Shown here: piece by piece, positions 50,567 to 58,596 of the stretch
How positions within the stretch are numbered: the stretch's first letter is position 1
How the letters are laid out: each line of letters opens with the position of its first letter
NCBI RefSeq assembly: GCF_018613715.1
Contig: NZ_JAGGPT010000006.1
Span: 496,001-560,000 of the forward strand
Length of the DNA stretch: 64,000 nucleotides
Reading direction: 5' to 3'
Source: Chryseobacterium sp. ISL-6
GTDB taxonomy: Bacteria; Bacteroidota; Bacteroidia; Flavobacteriales; Weeksellaceae
Made by a program: the position numbers and the translations under genes
The notes under the pieces: model-generated
The model's database searches: none
The model's input: the letters and a program-made list of their open reading frames with translations, nothing else
Told to the model about the DNA's origin: nothing

Positions 50567-52405
50567 TTAATCAAAATTTTGAAGCTCAACTAATTTGTGA
50601 TAAACACCTCTCTTTGCAATCAGATCATGGTGGCTTCCTTGTTCTACAATATCACCTTTTTCCATCACTACGATCCAGTCGGCTTTCTGTATAGTTGAAA
50701 GTCTGTGTGCAATGACTAATGATGTTCTGTTTTCCATCATTTTCTCAAGAGCATCCTGAACGAATTTTTCAGATTCCGTATCTAAAGCTGAAGTAGCTTC
50801 ATCTAAAATCATAATCGGTGGGTTTTTAAGAACCGCTCTGGCAATAGAAACCCTTTGTTTTTGTCCTCCGGATAATTTACCACCATCGTCTCCAATATTG
50901 GTGTCATAACCATTTGGAAGCTGTGTGATAAAAGTGTCCGCGTTGGCCACCTTAGCCGCTGCTATAACTTCTTCCTTGGTTGCTTCAGGTTTCCCCATCA
51001 GAATATTATTGTAAACCGAATCATTAAATAATACAGATTCCTGTGTTACCATTCCTAAAAGTTTCCTATACTCCTGTAGTTTTAAATGCTTAATGTTAGT
51101 GTTATCAATTAAAATTTCACCTTCAGAAACATCATAGAATCTTGCTAAAAGATTGGCAATTGTTGTTTTTCCACTTCCGCTTTGTCCGACTAATGCAACA
51201 GTTTTTCCTTTCGGAATCGTTAAATTAAAGTTTTTAAGAATTAAATTATCTTTATCATAATAAAATCCGATGTCTTTGAAATGGATGTTATTTTGAAGAG
51301 TAGATATTGAAACAGGCTCAGCCACTTCTTCAATTTTAACGTCTGCATCAAGAATTTCCAATACTCTTTGTAAAGAAGCTTCTCCTTTCTGAACGTTAGA
51401 GATAGCTGTTGATAAGCTCTTTGCCGGAGGTAGTATCTGGAAGAACATTCCTAAGAAAACTAAGAAATCGGCTGGCGAAATGCTTTGTTCAACAATGATC
51501 TGTTTTCCTCCATACCATGCGATGATCAAAAAGGTGATTGATCCCAGAAATTCGCTCATTGGTGATGCCAATTCCTTCTTTCTACCTAGGCTTATTGAGC
51601 TGGATATCCATTTGTTCATCGATTGCATGAATCTACTGTCCATTATTTTTTCAGCATTAAAGATCTTGATCACCTTTGATGATTTCAGAGTCTCATCTAC
51701 AATGGAAAAAATGGTTCCCATTTCGTGCTGAGCTTCATGAGAATCCTTTTTTAGACTTTTCCCTACCAAAGCGATCATTGTTCCCATTACGGGTAAAACC
51801 AATAAAGAGAAAAGTGTCATTTCGGGGCTTAAGAAGAATAAAGTAACCAAAGTACTGATCAACATAAATGGTGCATTGATCAGTTCGATCAAACTGCCTA
51901 AAATATTCCCCTCAACTTCACCCACATCATTTGACATACGGGACATAAGGTCACCCTTTCGGCTTTCAGTAAAAAACGAAACAGGTAAAGAAAGTATTTT
52001 GCGGTACATAGCACCACGAAGATCTTTAGTAACCCCTACACGGTAATTAATTAAAAGAAAAGATCCGAAATACCGGAATGCATTTCTCAAAAGAAACATA
52101 AAAGCAGTAATGATACAAAGCCATGCAAGAACTTTCAGTGAACCGTAATTGGTTACCAGACTTTGCACGTAGTAATTGGAGTAATCTTTTAAGTAAGAGA
52201 AGAAATCAATAATATCTCCCGAATAAACAGGAGCTGATTCATATTTTTCAGGTTTTATAGTGCCGAAAAGCATTCCCAAAACCGGTAAAATAGTCCCTAG
52301 CGAAGCTATTTGAAATACAGAATACATGATGTTGAAAAATAAACTTCCGTAAATGTATTTCTGATGGGGTTTTGCGAATTTTAATATTTTTATATATTCG
52401 TTCAT
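50567..52405 (-). CDS. MsbA-like ABC exporter
   Basis: 612 aa, a fused half-transporter: six helices (~1-330) then an ATPase domain with Walker A VGQSGSGKTTIANLL, Q-loop TQESVLF, signature LSGGQKQRVSIARAVL, Walker B IMILDEATSALD and H-loop IAHRLSTI. It forms a homodimer in the inner membrane. Resemblance is to MsbA and related lipid or multidrug flippases; lipid A core export is plausible but not proven by sequence. It is upstream of DUF1801 in a short reverse operon. Confidence 0.93.
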   Translation of the reverse strand: MNEYIKILKFAKPHQKYIYGSLFFNIMYSVFQIASLGTILPVLGMLFGTIKPEKYESAPVYSGDIIDFFSYLKDYSNYYVQSLVTNYGSLKVLAWLCIITAFMFLLRNAFRYFGSFLLINYRVGVTKDLRGAMYRKILSLPVSFFTESRKGDLMSRMSNDVGEVEGNILGSLIELINAPFMLISTLVTLFFLSPEMTLFSLLVLPVMGTMIALVGKSLKKDSHEAQHEMGTIFSIVDETLKSSKVIKIFNAEKIMDSRFMQSMNKWISSSISLGRKKELASPMSEFLGSITFLIIAWYGGKQIIVEQSISPADFLVFLGMFFQILPPAKSLSTAISNVQKGEASLQRVLEILDADVKIEEVAEPVSISTLQNNIHFKDIGFYYDKDNLILKNFNLTIPKGKTVALVGQSGSGKTTIANLLARFYDVSEGEILIDNTNIKHLKLQEYRKLLGMVTQESVLFNDSVYNNILMGKPEATKEEVIAAAKVANADTFITQLPNGYDTNIGDDGGKLSGGQKQRVSIARAVLKNPPIMILDEATSALDTESEKFVQDALEKMMENRTSLVIAHRLSTIQKADWIVVMEKGDIVEQGSHHDLIAKRGVYHKLVELQNFD

Positions 52406-52459
52406 TTAATGAAAAAATTGGAAAAGCAAAATTACGTAAATTTAAAAGAGTAGACGTTC

Positions 52460-53383
52460 TTAATTAAATTTTACTTTATCGTTATACTTCGGAGCGAAAT
52501 TTTTAGGACTTAATTTATCCAAAGTCTTTCCAAAATTATTAATGATTTGAGTAAGGTTATCAAAGTCAACAACATTTACATCATCATTTACCTGATGATA
52601 ATGTTTTATTTTACTCATATCAGCTGTAGAAATAGAATGGGCAATGATTTTCTTTTTTACAAAACTTACGTTGTCCGACCTGTAGAACAACTGTTCTGCT
52701 GCATAAGGATCAGGATGTATTTTTAAACCTTCTGCTGCATTTTGATTAAATAATTCATCAAGATCAGAAAATTCGTCTCCAGTCATAAAAAGAGCATTTT
52801 TCCCAAACTCCGACTCTGTTGCTACCATTTCAAAATTGAAAAGAGCATACAAATTGTTGTAAATAGGATCTAGATTTTTGTCCTTTGAAATTGCTTGAGA
52901 ACCCAGCATTCCTTTTTCCTCTCCATTAAAAGCCATAAAAAGCATAGAGAATTCAGGTTTTTTATTTCTAAAATAATCTGCAATTCCTACAAGAGTTGTT
53001 ATTCCACTTGCATCGTCGTCAGCTCCATTATAAATATTGTCGCCGCTTTTGTTGTTTGTTCCTATATGATCAAAATGTCCCGAGAAACCCAGATATTTAT
53101 CGGTTTTCCCTTTTTTAACTCCACATACATTATAAACTGTCTTTCCCTTATAATCAAAAGGAATAAGGTAAGAGTTTCCTGTGCAGTATTCAAGATTATT
53201 TTCTTTAAAAAGTTTGGCAATATAATTCGCGGCATTGTCATTCTCAACTGTTCCTATTTCTCGGCCCTTCATTTCATCTGACGATAGTGTTGAAATAACA
53301 GTATTGATTCTTTCTTTTGAAACTTCCTGAGCAAAAGTTATTACTGAGAAAAACGAGAAAGCGAGGTAAGTTATTTTTTTCAT
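52460..53383 (-). CDS. M28 family metallopeptidase
   Basis: About 307 aa, exported (MKKITYLAFSFFSVITFAQ); an upstream in-frame Met at 53392 is less likely since the signal peptide starts at MKK. The zinc aminopeptidase core reads GHFDHIGTNNKSGDNIYNGA, ADDDASGITTLVGIADYF, FNGEEKGMLGSQAI and ...FYRSDNVSFVKKKIIAHSIS, with the late His in KHYHQVNDD. It should be a periplasmic or extracellular aminopeptidase with two zinc ions. It is monocistronic as far as seen. Confidence 0.92.
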   Translation of the reverse strand: MKKITYLAFSFFSVITFAQEVSKERINTVISTLSSDEMKGREIGTVENDNAANYIAKLFKENNLEYCTGNSYLIPFDYKGKTVYNVCGVKKGKTDKYLGFSGHFDHIGTNNKSGDNIYNGADDDASGITTLVGIADYFRNKKPEFSMLFMAFNGEEKGMLGSQAISKDKNLDPIYNNLYALFNFEMVATESEFGKNALFMTGDEFSDLDELFNQNAAEGLKIHPDPYAAEQLFYRSDNVSFVKKKIIAHSISTADMSKIKHYHQVNDDVNVVDFDNLTQIINNFGKTLDKLSPKNFAPKYNDKVKFN

Positions 53384-53507
53384 TGGAATCATAATTTTAT
53401 AGATCTATATGTCGCAGATTTATTTAAAATGTTGCATCGATATAAAAATAAATTTATGGAAAATAAAGAATAGCATCTAAAAATTAAGCCTTTAAAGAAT
53501 TTGAAAT

Positions 53508-53536
53508 AAAAAAAACAGCTCCAAAAAGAAGCTGTT
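53508..53536 (-). terminator. Intrinsic terminator after the DUF4293 gene
   Basis: On the minus strand AACAGCUUC pairs with GGAGCUGUU (one U-G), 5-nt loop, then a T-run. It lies 24 bp beyond the DUF4293 stop. Confidence 0.77.
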
Positions 53537-53559
53537 CTACTCAAAAAATCGTTGTAAGG

Positions 53560-53949
53560 TTATCGAAGTCTGTCTACAGATTTCACGAGCCTCTCATCTT
53601 TACGGATATAAATGTTTGAAATGAACAAACAAATAATCGCGATCAACGGAAAAACAGGCTCAATACCCTTCTCAGGAAATTGAATTCCTCCGGATAAGTT
53701 TAGTAACCAGTAAATCAATACACCAATCAACAAAGCGTTTATAATGATGCTGATTGTGTTCAGCAAAATTTGTCTTTTTCTGTTTTTAAAGCTGAATACA
53801 CTTAGTAATCCAACCAAAACAAGTACAATAGATGCACTATCTATAACAGGTATATTGCCAAAAATAGCAACATCTTGTCCTGTGATGAAAAGAAAAACAG
53901 CAGCTAAAACTGCCAGAAAAGTCCATATAGTTTGTATTCTTTGTAGCAT
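53560..53949 (-). CDS. DUF4293 membrane protein
   Basis: 129 aa with four hydrophobic helices: MLQRIQTIWTFLAVLAAVFL at the start, IVLVLVGLLSVFSF, ILLNTISIIINALLIGVLIY and VFPLIAIICLFISNIYI. The opening MxQRIQTxxLxLAxxxxxxLF is the hallmark of DUF4293, a Bacteroidota family of unknown function. It is divergent from rho, and the two promoters interleave in the 143-bp gap. Confidence 0.9.
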   Translation of the reverse strand: MLQRIQTIWTFLAVLAAVFLFITGQDVAIFGNIPVIDSASIVLVLVGLLSVFSFKNRKRQILLNTISIIINALLIGVLIYWLLNLSGGIQFPEKGIEPVFPLIAIICLFISNIYIRKDERLVKSVDRLR

Positions 53950-53967
53950 TGAACATTAAATTCTTGG

Positions 53968-54000
53968 CAAAAATAACATAAATTTTGCACAATTCAAAAA
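53968..54000 (-). promoter_or_regulatory. DUF4293 promoter
   Basis: Minus-strand TTTTTG (53995-54000), a 19-bp spacer and TATTTTTG (53968-53975) match the Bacteroidota -33/-7 consensus exactly. The start codon follows 18 bp later. Confidence 0.77.
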
Positions 54001-54014
54001 TAAGTGTAGATTTG
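53983..54014 (+). promoter_or_regulatory. rho promoter
   Basis: TTTTG (53983-53987), a 19-bp spacer and TAGATTTG (54007-54014) match the Bacteroidota consensus. A ~70-nt leader precedes the rho start. Confidence 0.77.
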
Positions 54015-54092
54015 CATTATACAATGTACTTGAAAACAAAAGTCGCCGGACTTACTTTTCTTACTCACAATTAATTACATTTTTACATACAT

Positions 54093-55907
54093 ATGTTTAA
54101 CATTGAAACGTTAAGGTCAAAATCCGTAACGGAATTGACTAAAATCTTAAGAGATTTGGGCGTTAAAGTTGCAAGAAACAGCACTGAAAATGATAAAATT
54201 TTTGCTGTTCTTGATTTTCAAGCTTCTAACCCTAAAGTTACAAAAGATTATTTCAACACCACAGAAACCAGTATAACTGCTGAAGATAAAACGGTGGAGA
54301 AAGAAATTAAGGCTCCTGCTCCTGCCAAGAAAGCTGCCCCTAAGAGGACAGCAAAACCTAAAACGGAGGTTACAGCACCAACAGAAACAACACCAATTGC
54401 TGATGATAAAATAGAAGAAAAACAAGTTGTCTCTGAAACACCAAAACAGGAAGAAGTTATATCTTCGGCAACAGAAGAAAATTCTGCTTCATCCCAGGCA
54501 AAGAAAAAAAGGAAAAGAGTACTTCCTAATAACAATACAACAGAAACTGCTGTTCAGGAAAAAACAGAAATTCCTGGAAATACAGAAACTCAAGAGCCTG
54601 TTTCAACAGAAGAAAAGCCTAATAATCCTCAACATCAGGCAAGACCTCAAAAAACACACAATCATCCACAAAACAGTGGAAATCCTCACAAAAATCAAAA
54701 CCAGAACCAGAACCCGAATCAAAACCAAAATCAGAATCAAAACAGACATTCTGATAAGGAAGAGCACCACGAATCTAAAAAAGAATTCCATTTTGATGGA
54801 ATGGTTAGTATCGAAGGAGTTCTAGAGATTTTACCAGATAATTACGGATTCTTGCGTTCTTCAGATTTTAGTTATATTTCTTCTCCTGATGATGTGTATG
54901 TTTCAACGGCACAGATCAGAAATTTTGGATTAAAAACAGGGGATACTGTAAAAGGTATTGTAAGACTTCCAAAAGAAGGTGAGAAGTATTTCTCATTATT
55001 AAAGCCAACGGAAGTTAATGGTCGTGATTTAGCATTTATTAAAGACCGTGTTGCTTTTGAATATTTAACACCTCTTTTCCCTGAAGAGAAATTTAATCTT
55101 ACAGGTAGCAATTCTACTATTTCCACAAGAATTGTAGATCTATTTGCACCAATTGGGAAAGGACAGAGAGCAATGATTGTTGCACAGCCTAAAACGGGTA
55201 AAACAATGTTGCTTAAAGATATTGCTAATTCCATCGCTGCCAATCACCCGGAAGTGTATATGATGGTTCTCCTTATCGATGAGCGTCCTGAGGAGGTTAC
55301 GGATATGGAAAGAAGTGTAAATGCAGAAGTAATTGCTTCTACATTTGATGAAGCGGCAGAAAAGCATGTAAAGGTGGCCAACCTTGTGTTAGCTAAAGCT
55401 CAGAGAATGGTTGAATGCGGACACGATGTGGTCATTTTATTAGACTCAATTACAAGATTAGCAAGAGCATATAATACCGTTACACCAGCTTCAGGAAAAG
55501 TTCTTTCAGGAGGGGTGGATGCTAACGCTTTACACAAGCCGAAAAGATTCTTTGGAGCGGCTAGAAAAATTGAAAACGGAGGTTCTTTGACTATCATTGC
55601 TACAGCTCTTATTGATACTGGTTCAAAAATGGATGAAGTTATCTTTGAAGAATTTAAAGGTACAGGTAACATGGAACTTCAATTAGATCGAAAAATAGCG
55701 AACCGAAGAATTTATCCAGCAATTGATTTGGTATCTTCAAGCACAAGAAGAGATGATTTACTTCTTGATGAAGTAACTTCTCAGAGAATGTGGATCTTTA
55801 GAAAGTATCTTTCTGAAATGAATCCTGTGGAAGCTATGGAATTCGTGAATAAAAATATCAAAGGAACTCTTAATAATGAAGAATTCCTGATGTCTATGAA
55901 TAGATAG
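54093..55907 (+). CDS. rho: Transcription termination factor Rho
   Basis: 604 aa, cytoplasmic hexameric RNA helicase. An N-terminal SAP-like Rho_N segment ([20 protein letters not shown]) is separated from the RNA-binding cold-shock-like domain (~235-315: [19 protein letters not shown]) by a ~170-residue low-complexity insertion. That insertion is first Lys/Ala/Pro-rich ([15 protein letters not shown]) and ends in an Asn-Gln tract at 201-217. The ATPase domain has Walker A AQPKTGKT (364-371), [18 protein letters not shown], and Q/R-loop [20 protein letters not shown]. The insertion makes it longer than the ~420 aa of E. coli Rho. It has its own promoter and terminator. Confidence 0.96.
   Translation: MFNIETLRSKSVTELTKILRDLGVKVARNSTENDKIFAVLDFQASNPKVTKDYFNTTETSITAEDKTVEKEIKAPAPAKKAAPKRTAKPKTEVTAPTETTPIADDKIEEKQVVSETPKQEEVISSATEENSASSQAKKKRKRVLPNNNTTETAVQEKTEIPGNTETQEPVSTEEKPNNPQHQARPQKTHNHPQNSGNPHKNQNQNQNPNQNQNQNQNRHSDKEEHHESKKEFHFDGMVSIEGVLEILPDNYGFLRSSDFSYISSPDDVYVSTAQIRNFGLKTGDTVKGIVRLPKEGEKYFSLLKPTEVNGRDLAFIKDRVAFEYLTPLFPEEKFNLTGSNSTISTRIVDLFAPIGKGQRAMIVAQPKTGKTMLLKDIANSIAANHPEVYMMVLLIDERPEEVTDMERSVNAEVIASTFDEAAEKHVKVANLVLAKAQRMVECGHDVVILLDSITRLARAYNTVTPASGKVLSGGVDANALHKPKRFFGAARKIENGGSLTIIATALIDTGSKMDEVIFEEFKGTGNMELQLDRKIANRRIYPAIDLVSSSTRRDDLLLDEVTSQRMWIFRKYLSEMNPVEAMEFVNKNIKGTLNNEEFLMSMNR
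54693..54743 (+). repeat. Asn-Gln tract in the Rho insertion
   Basis: A run of AAY-CAR hexamers encodes alternating N and Q with a single P (residues 201-217). It is simple-sequence DNA that may change length between strains. Confidence 0.85.
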
Positions 55908-55928
55908 ATTAATTTAATATTGTTAAAT

Positions 55929-55960
55929 AAAAAGCACAGATTTTAAAATCTGTGCTTTTT
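55929..55960 (+). terminator. Intrinsic terminator after rho
   Basis: A perfect 32-bp palindrome centred on TTTTAAAA with GC-containing arms (AAGCACAGA / TCTGTGCTT) and T5. It lies 21 bp after the rho stop. Confidence 0.86.
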
Positions 55961-56025
55961 ACTTTCAAATAGTACTATTTGAATCTAATCTGTCAATGTT
56001 AAAGATTTATTAAAATAATCCGCTA

Positions 56026-56059
56026 TTTTTGATAATCGGTCAATTATTGGCTAACTTTG
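56026..56059 (+). promoter_or_regulatory. Superoxide dismutase promoter
   Basis: TTTTTG (56026-56031), a 20-bp spacer and TAACTTTG (56052-56059) form a consensus promoter 25 bp before the ATG. TATTTTTG at 56024-56031 could serve as an additional upstream -7 element. Confidence 0.77.
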
Positions 56060-56084
56060 AAATATAACATTAAAAATAAAAAAT

Positions 56085-56681
56085 ATGTCATTTGAATTAC
56101 CAAAACTAGGATATGCATATGATGCATTAGAGCCAACTATTGATGCAAAAACTATGGAAATTCACTATACAAAGCACCACCAAGCTTATATAGATAATTT
56201 AAATAAAGCAATTGAAGGAACTGAGCTTGCTGGAAAAACAATTGAAGAAATCTGCCAAACAGGGACTGATAAGCCTGCAGTAAGAAATAATGGAGGTGGT
56301 CATTTTAACCACTCTTTATTCTGGGAGATTTTAACACCTGGCGGAAGCAAAGAACCTGTAGGAAATGTAAAGGCTGCAATTGATAATTATGGTGGTCTTG
56401 AGAAATTTAAAACTGATTTTTCTGATGCTGCTAAAACAAGATTTGGTTCTGGATGGGCTTGGTTGATTAAAAACGGAGACGGATCGGTTTCTGTATCTTC
56501 TACACCAAATCAAGACAACCCACTAATGCCTGTTGCAGATGTTAAAGGAACTCCTGTTTTAGGATTAGATGTTTGGGAGCATGCTTATTATTTAAACTAT
56601 CAAAACAGAAGACCTGATTATGTTTCAGCATTCTTCAGTGTAGTAAACTGGGATAAAGTTGAAGAATTATTCAATAAATAA
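56085..56681 (+). CDS. Superoxide dismutase, Fe/Mn family (probably Mn)
   Basis: 198 aa, no signal peptide, so cytoplasmic. Metal ligands are in [16 protein letters not shown] (His), [16 protein letters not shown] (His), and [20 protein letters not shown] (Asp and His). The Gly residues in NNGGGHFNH and a Gln in [11 protein letters not shown] are features usually seen in the manganese type, but cambialistic use is possible. It dismutates superoxide. Monocistronic, with a consensus promoter and a terminator that also serves the convergent gene. Confidence 0.95.
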   Translation: MSFELPKLGYAYDALEPTIDAKTMEIHYTKHHQAYIDNLNKAIEGTELAGKTIEEICQTGTDKPAVRNNGGGHFNHSLFWEILTPGGSKEPVGNVKAAIDNYGGLEKFKTDFSDAAKTRFGSGWAWLIKNGDGSVSVSSTPNQDNPLMPVADVKGTPVLGLDVWEHAYYLNYQNRRPDYVSAFFSVVNWDKVEELFNK

Positions 56682-56700
56682 TTTTCAATTATTATAAAAT

Positions 56701-56732
56701 AAAAAAGGTTCAGAATTTTCTGAACCTTTTTT
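56701..56732. terminator. Bidirectional terminator between sod and the DUF6146 gene
   Basis: A 15-bp perfect stem with A6/T6 flanks (AAAAAAGGTTCAGAA / TTCTGAACCTTTTTT). It begins 19 bp after the sod stop and ends 1 bp before the convergent DUF6146 stop codon. Confidence 0.87.
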
Positions 56733-56733
56733 A

Positions 56734-57156
56734 TTAAAATCGTGTGACATCACTGCCACTAAGTCCATTCATTCTTATTCCATATTTCCAGTTGACGTAG
56801 GCAAAAACCTGATACAATTTATATTCAAACTTTAATCCGTAATTTTCTCGTGGATCATAGCTAATTGATGATTCAATTACATTTCTATATTTTCCGGAAC
56901 TGAAGTAGGAATTCCACTCACTTACCAGATTTATATTTCTAGATTTCAAATAAGACTCCGAATATTGGTTCATTGGTTTTGCAATAGCGCTTAAAAAATA
57001 ATCATATTGGGTATCTAATACATCAATATCCCATTCCCCATCGTCATTCTTTGATGGTTTTATTTCAGACTTTTCTTTGTCAGTCTTAGATTTATCTTGT
57101 GAAGAACAGCTAAAAGGAAGACAAAATATTAGCAATAAAAGGATTAAATTTTTCAT
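56734..57156 (-). CDS. DUF6146 lipoprotein
   Basis: About 140 aa from ATG 57156 (or 57162). The frame extends much further upstream but only over the 3' end of the nuclease gene. Signal and lipobox: ILLLLIFCLPFSC. A polar linker leads to the domain EWDIDVLDTQYDYFLSAIAK, SYLKSRNINLVSEWNSYFSS and DPRENYGLKFEYKLYQVFAY, typical of DUF6146, a Bacteroidota family of unknown function. It lies 31 bp after the EEP nuclease gene and probably shares its transcript. Confidence 0.82.
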   Translation of the reverse strand: MKNLILLLLIFCLPFSCSSQDKSKTDKEKSEIKPSKNDDGEWDIDVLDTQYDYFLSAIAKPMNQYSESYLKSRNINLVSEWNSYFSSGKYRNVIESSISYDPRENYGLKFEYKLYQVFAYVNWKYGIRMNGLSGSDVTRF

Positions 57157-57187
57157 ACTCATAAGGTTACATAAAAAGCCATTTACA

Positions 57188-58378
57188 TTATGGTTCTTTT
57201 TGCAGAATGACAAATGCAGGAAAATGATCACTGTAGCCTCCTGTGAATTGATCTCCATTCCACGATCTGAAAGGATAGCCCTTGTAATTTCCCTCTTTAT
57301 TAATAAGATAAGCCGGAGCATAAACTTCAGTTCTGTAAACTGAATATTCTTTGGTTAGATGAGCAGAAATTAGATTTTTTGACACAATGATCTGATCAAA
57401 TAGATTGGGTACATCCCTATAAGCCAAAGAAGCAACTCCTTTTTTATATAAAGGGTACATAAGATTTAAATATGGTGTGCTTTCGTTAAGATCTTTGAGT
57501 TTTCCTACAGCCTTTAGATGGTTTTTTAAACTTGAACTGACAGGGTCATCATTAAAATCTCCCATTGCGAAAAGTTTCGTAGAAGGATCTGCTGTCCTTA
57601 CACTATCCATCTGTTGTTTTAAAAGGAGTGCGGCAGCATTTCTTTTAGGCAGAGAGATCGCTTCACCTCCTCTCCTAGAAGGCCAGTGATTCATGAAGAA
57701 AGCAACTTTTTCATTATCCAAAAAGCCTGTTACCACTAAAATGTCCCTCGTATACTCCCTTTTCCCATTTTCGTTAAAAATTTTCAGTTCCTTTTTTAAA
57801 GAATTTGTAATGGTAAATCTTCTTTTTTGATAGATCAAGGCAACATCAATTCCCCGATAATCGTAAGAATTGTAATGAATAATCCCGTAATCATATTTGG
57901 CTAACGCTGGTTCTTTTATGAGATCTTCTATCACTTGTCTGTTTTCGATTTCTATGAGACCCACTATTGCAGGTGCTGTTTTTGTATATTGAGATCCGAG
58001 CTCAGAAATTACTTTTGCTTCATTTGCAAGTTTAGTCTTATAAATCTGGGTGTTATAGTTTTTGGAACTATTTGGTGTAAATTCTTCAGAGCTTATTTGG
58101 TATTTTACAACCTTCTTTCCTTTTAATAAGGTGTCATTCCATTGTCCGTCGTATTTTTCTACGGTTAAAAATTTAATCGAATCAAAAGGAATACTTCTGT
58201 GAAAGGCAGGATTACTAATTGATTTCGTCCCATCTATGTAGTCAGCAGATCTAATTGTATCCATAAGATTCTCTACATTTAGGAAACCTATAGCTACAAC
58301 TTTTCTAATATTCCCTTGCTGTGCAAAAATTATTACTGAAAAAAGAATAATTAAAAAGCTTAAATTTTTTTTCATCAT
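57188..58378 (-). CDS. Exported endonuclease/exonuclease/phosphatase-fold enzyme
   Basis: About 396 aa from the MMKKNLSF start (58378 or 58375); the 22 residues upstream do not look like coding sequence. A Sec signal (LFSVIIFAQ) precedes an EEP (DNase I-like) domain: IGFLNVENLMDT, AIVGLIEIENRQVIEDL, YDYRGIDVALIYQKRR, FFMNHWPSRRGGE, the active-site GDFNDDPVSSSL and C-terminal GGYSDHFPAFVI. Such enzymes hydrolyse nucleic acids, nucleotides or phosphodiesters with Mg2+. It is divergent from a TonB receptor plus DUF5689 lipoprotein, so a role in scavenging extracellular nucleic acid or phosphate is plausible (inference). Confidence 0.9.
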   Translation of the reverse strand: MMKKNLSFLIILFSVIIFAQQGNIRKVVAIGFLNVENLMDTIRSADYIDGTKSISNPAFHRSIPFDSIKFLTVEKYDGQWNDTLLKGKKVVKYQISSEEFTPNSSKNYNTQIYKTKLANEAKVISELGSQYTKTAPAIVGLIEIENRQVIEDLIKEPALAKYDYGIIHYNSYDYRGIDVALIYQKRRFTITNSLKKELKIFNENGKREYTRDILVVTGFLDNEKVAFFMNHWPSRRGGEAISLPKRNAAALLLKQQMDSVRTADPSTKLFAMGDFNDDPVSSSLKNHLKAVGKLKDLNESTPYLNLMYPLYKKGVASLAYRDVPNLFDQIIVSKNLISAHLTKEYSVYRTEVYAPAYLINKEGNYKGYPFRSWNGDQFTGGYSDHFPAFVILQKEP

Positions 58379-58596
58379 ATGTAAAATTAATTGGTTGTCA
58401 TTATTTTTTAAACCGGTTTTGTATTTAAAGTTTAAAATGATCAATTCGATTTTTTTTGTGTTTTTGCTGAGATCTTATATTGGTAATATAAAACAATTTT
58501 ACATAGTATTTAGATTGTAAATTTTGTTAAATTTATAGATGCCCATTTTTTTAAAGAATAGAAAATGAGAGCAAAACAAGAAAAAAACATACACTT

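Noticed and set aside
54427-54825. Lys/Arg/Ile-rich open frame of 132 codons on the plus strand
   Set aside because: It is an alternative frame of the AAY-CAR repeat DNA in rho; composition follows from the repeat and no start context supports it.
57157-57321. N-terminal extension of the DUF6146 gene
   Set aside because: The 55 upstream codons overlap the nuclease 3' end and would bury the lipoprotein signal peptide.
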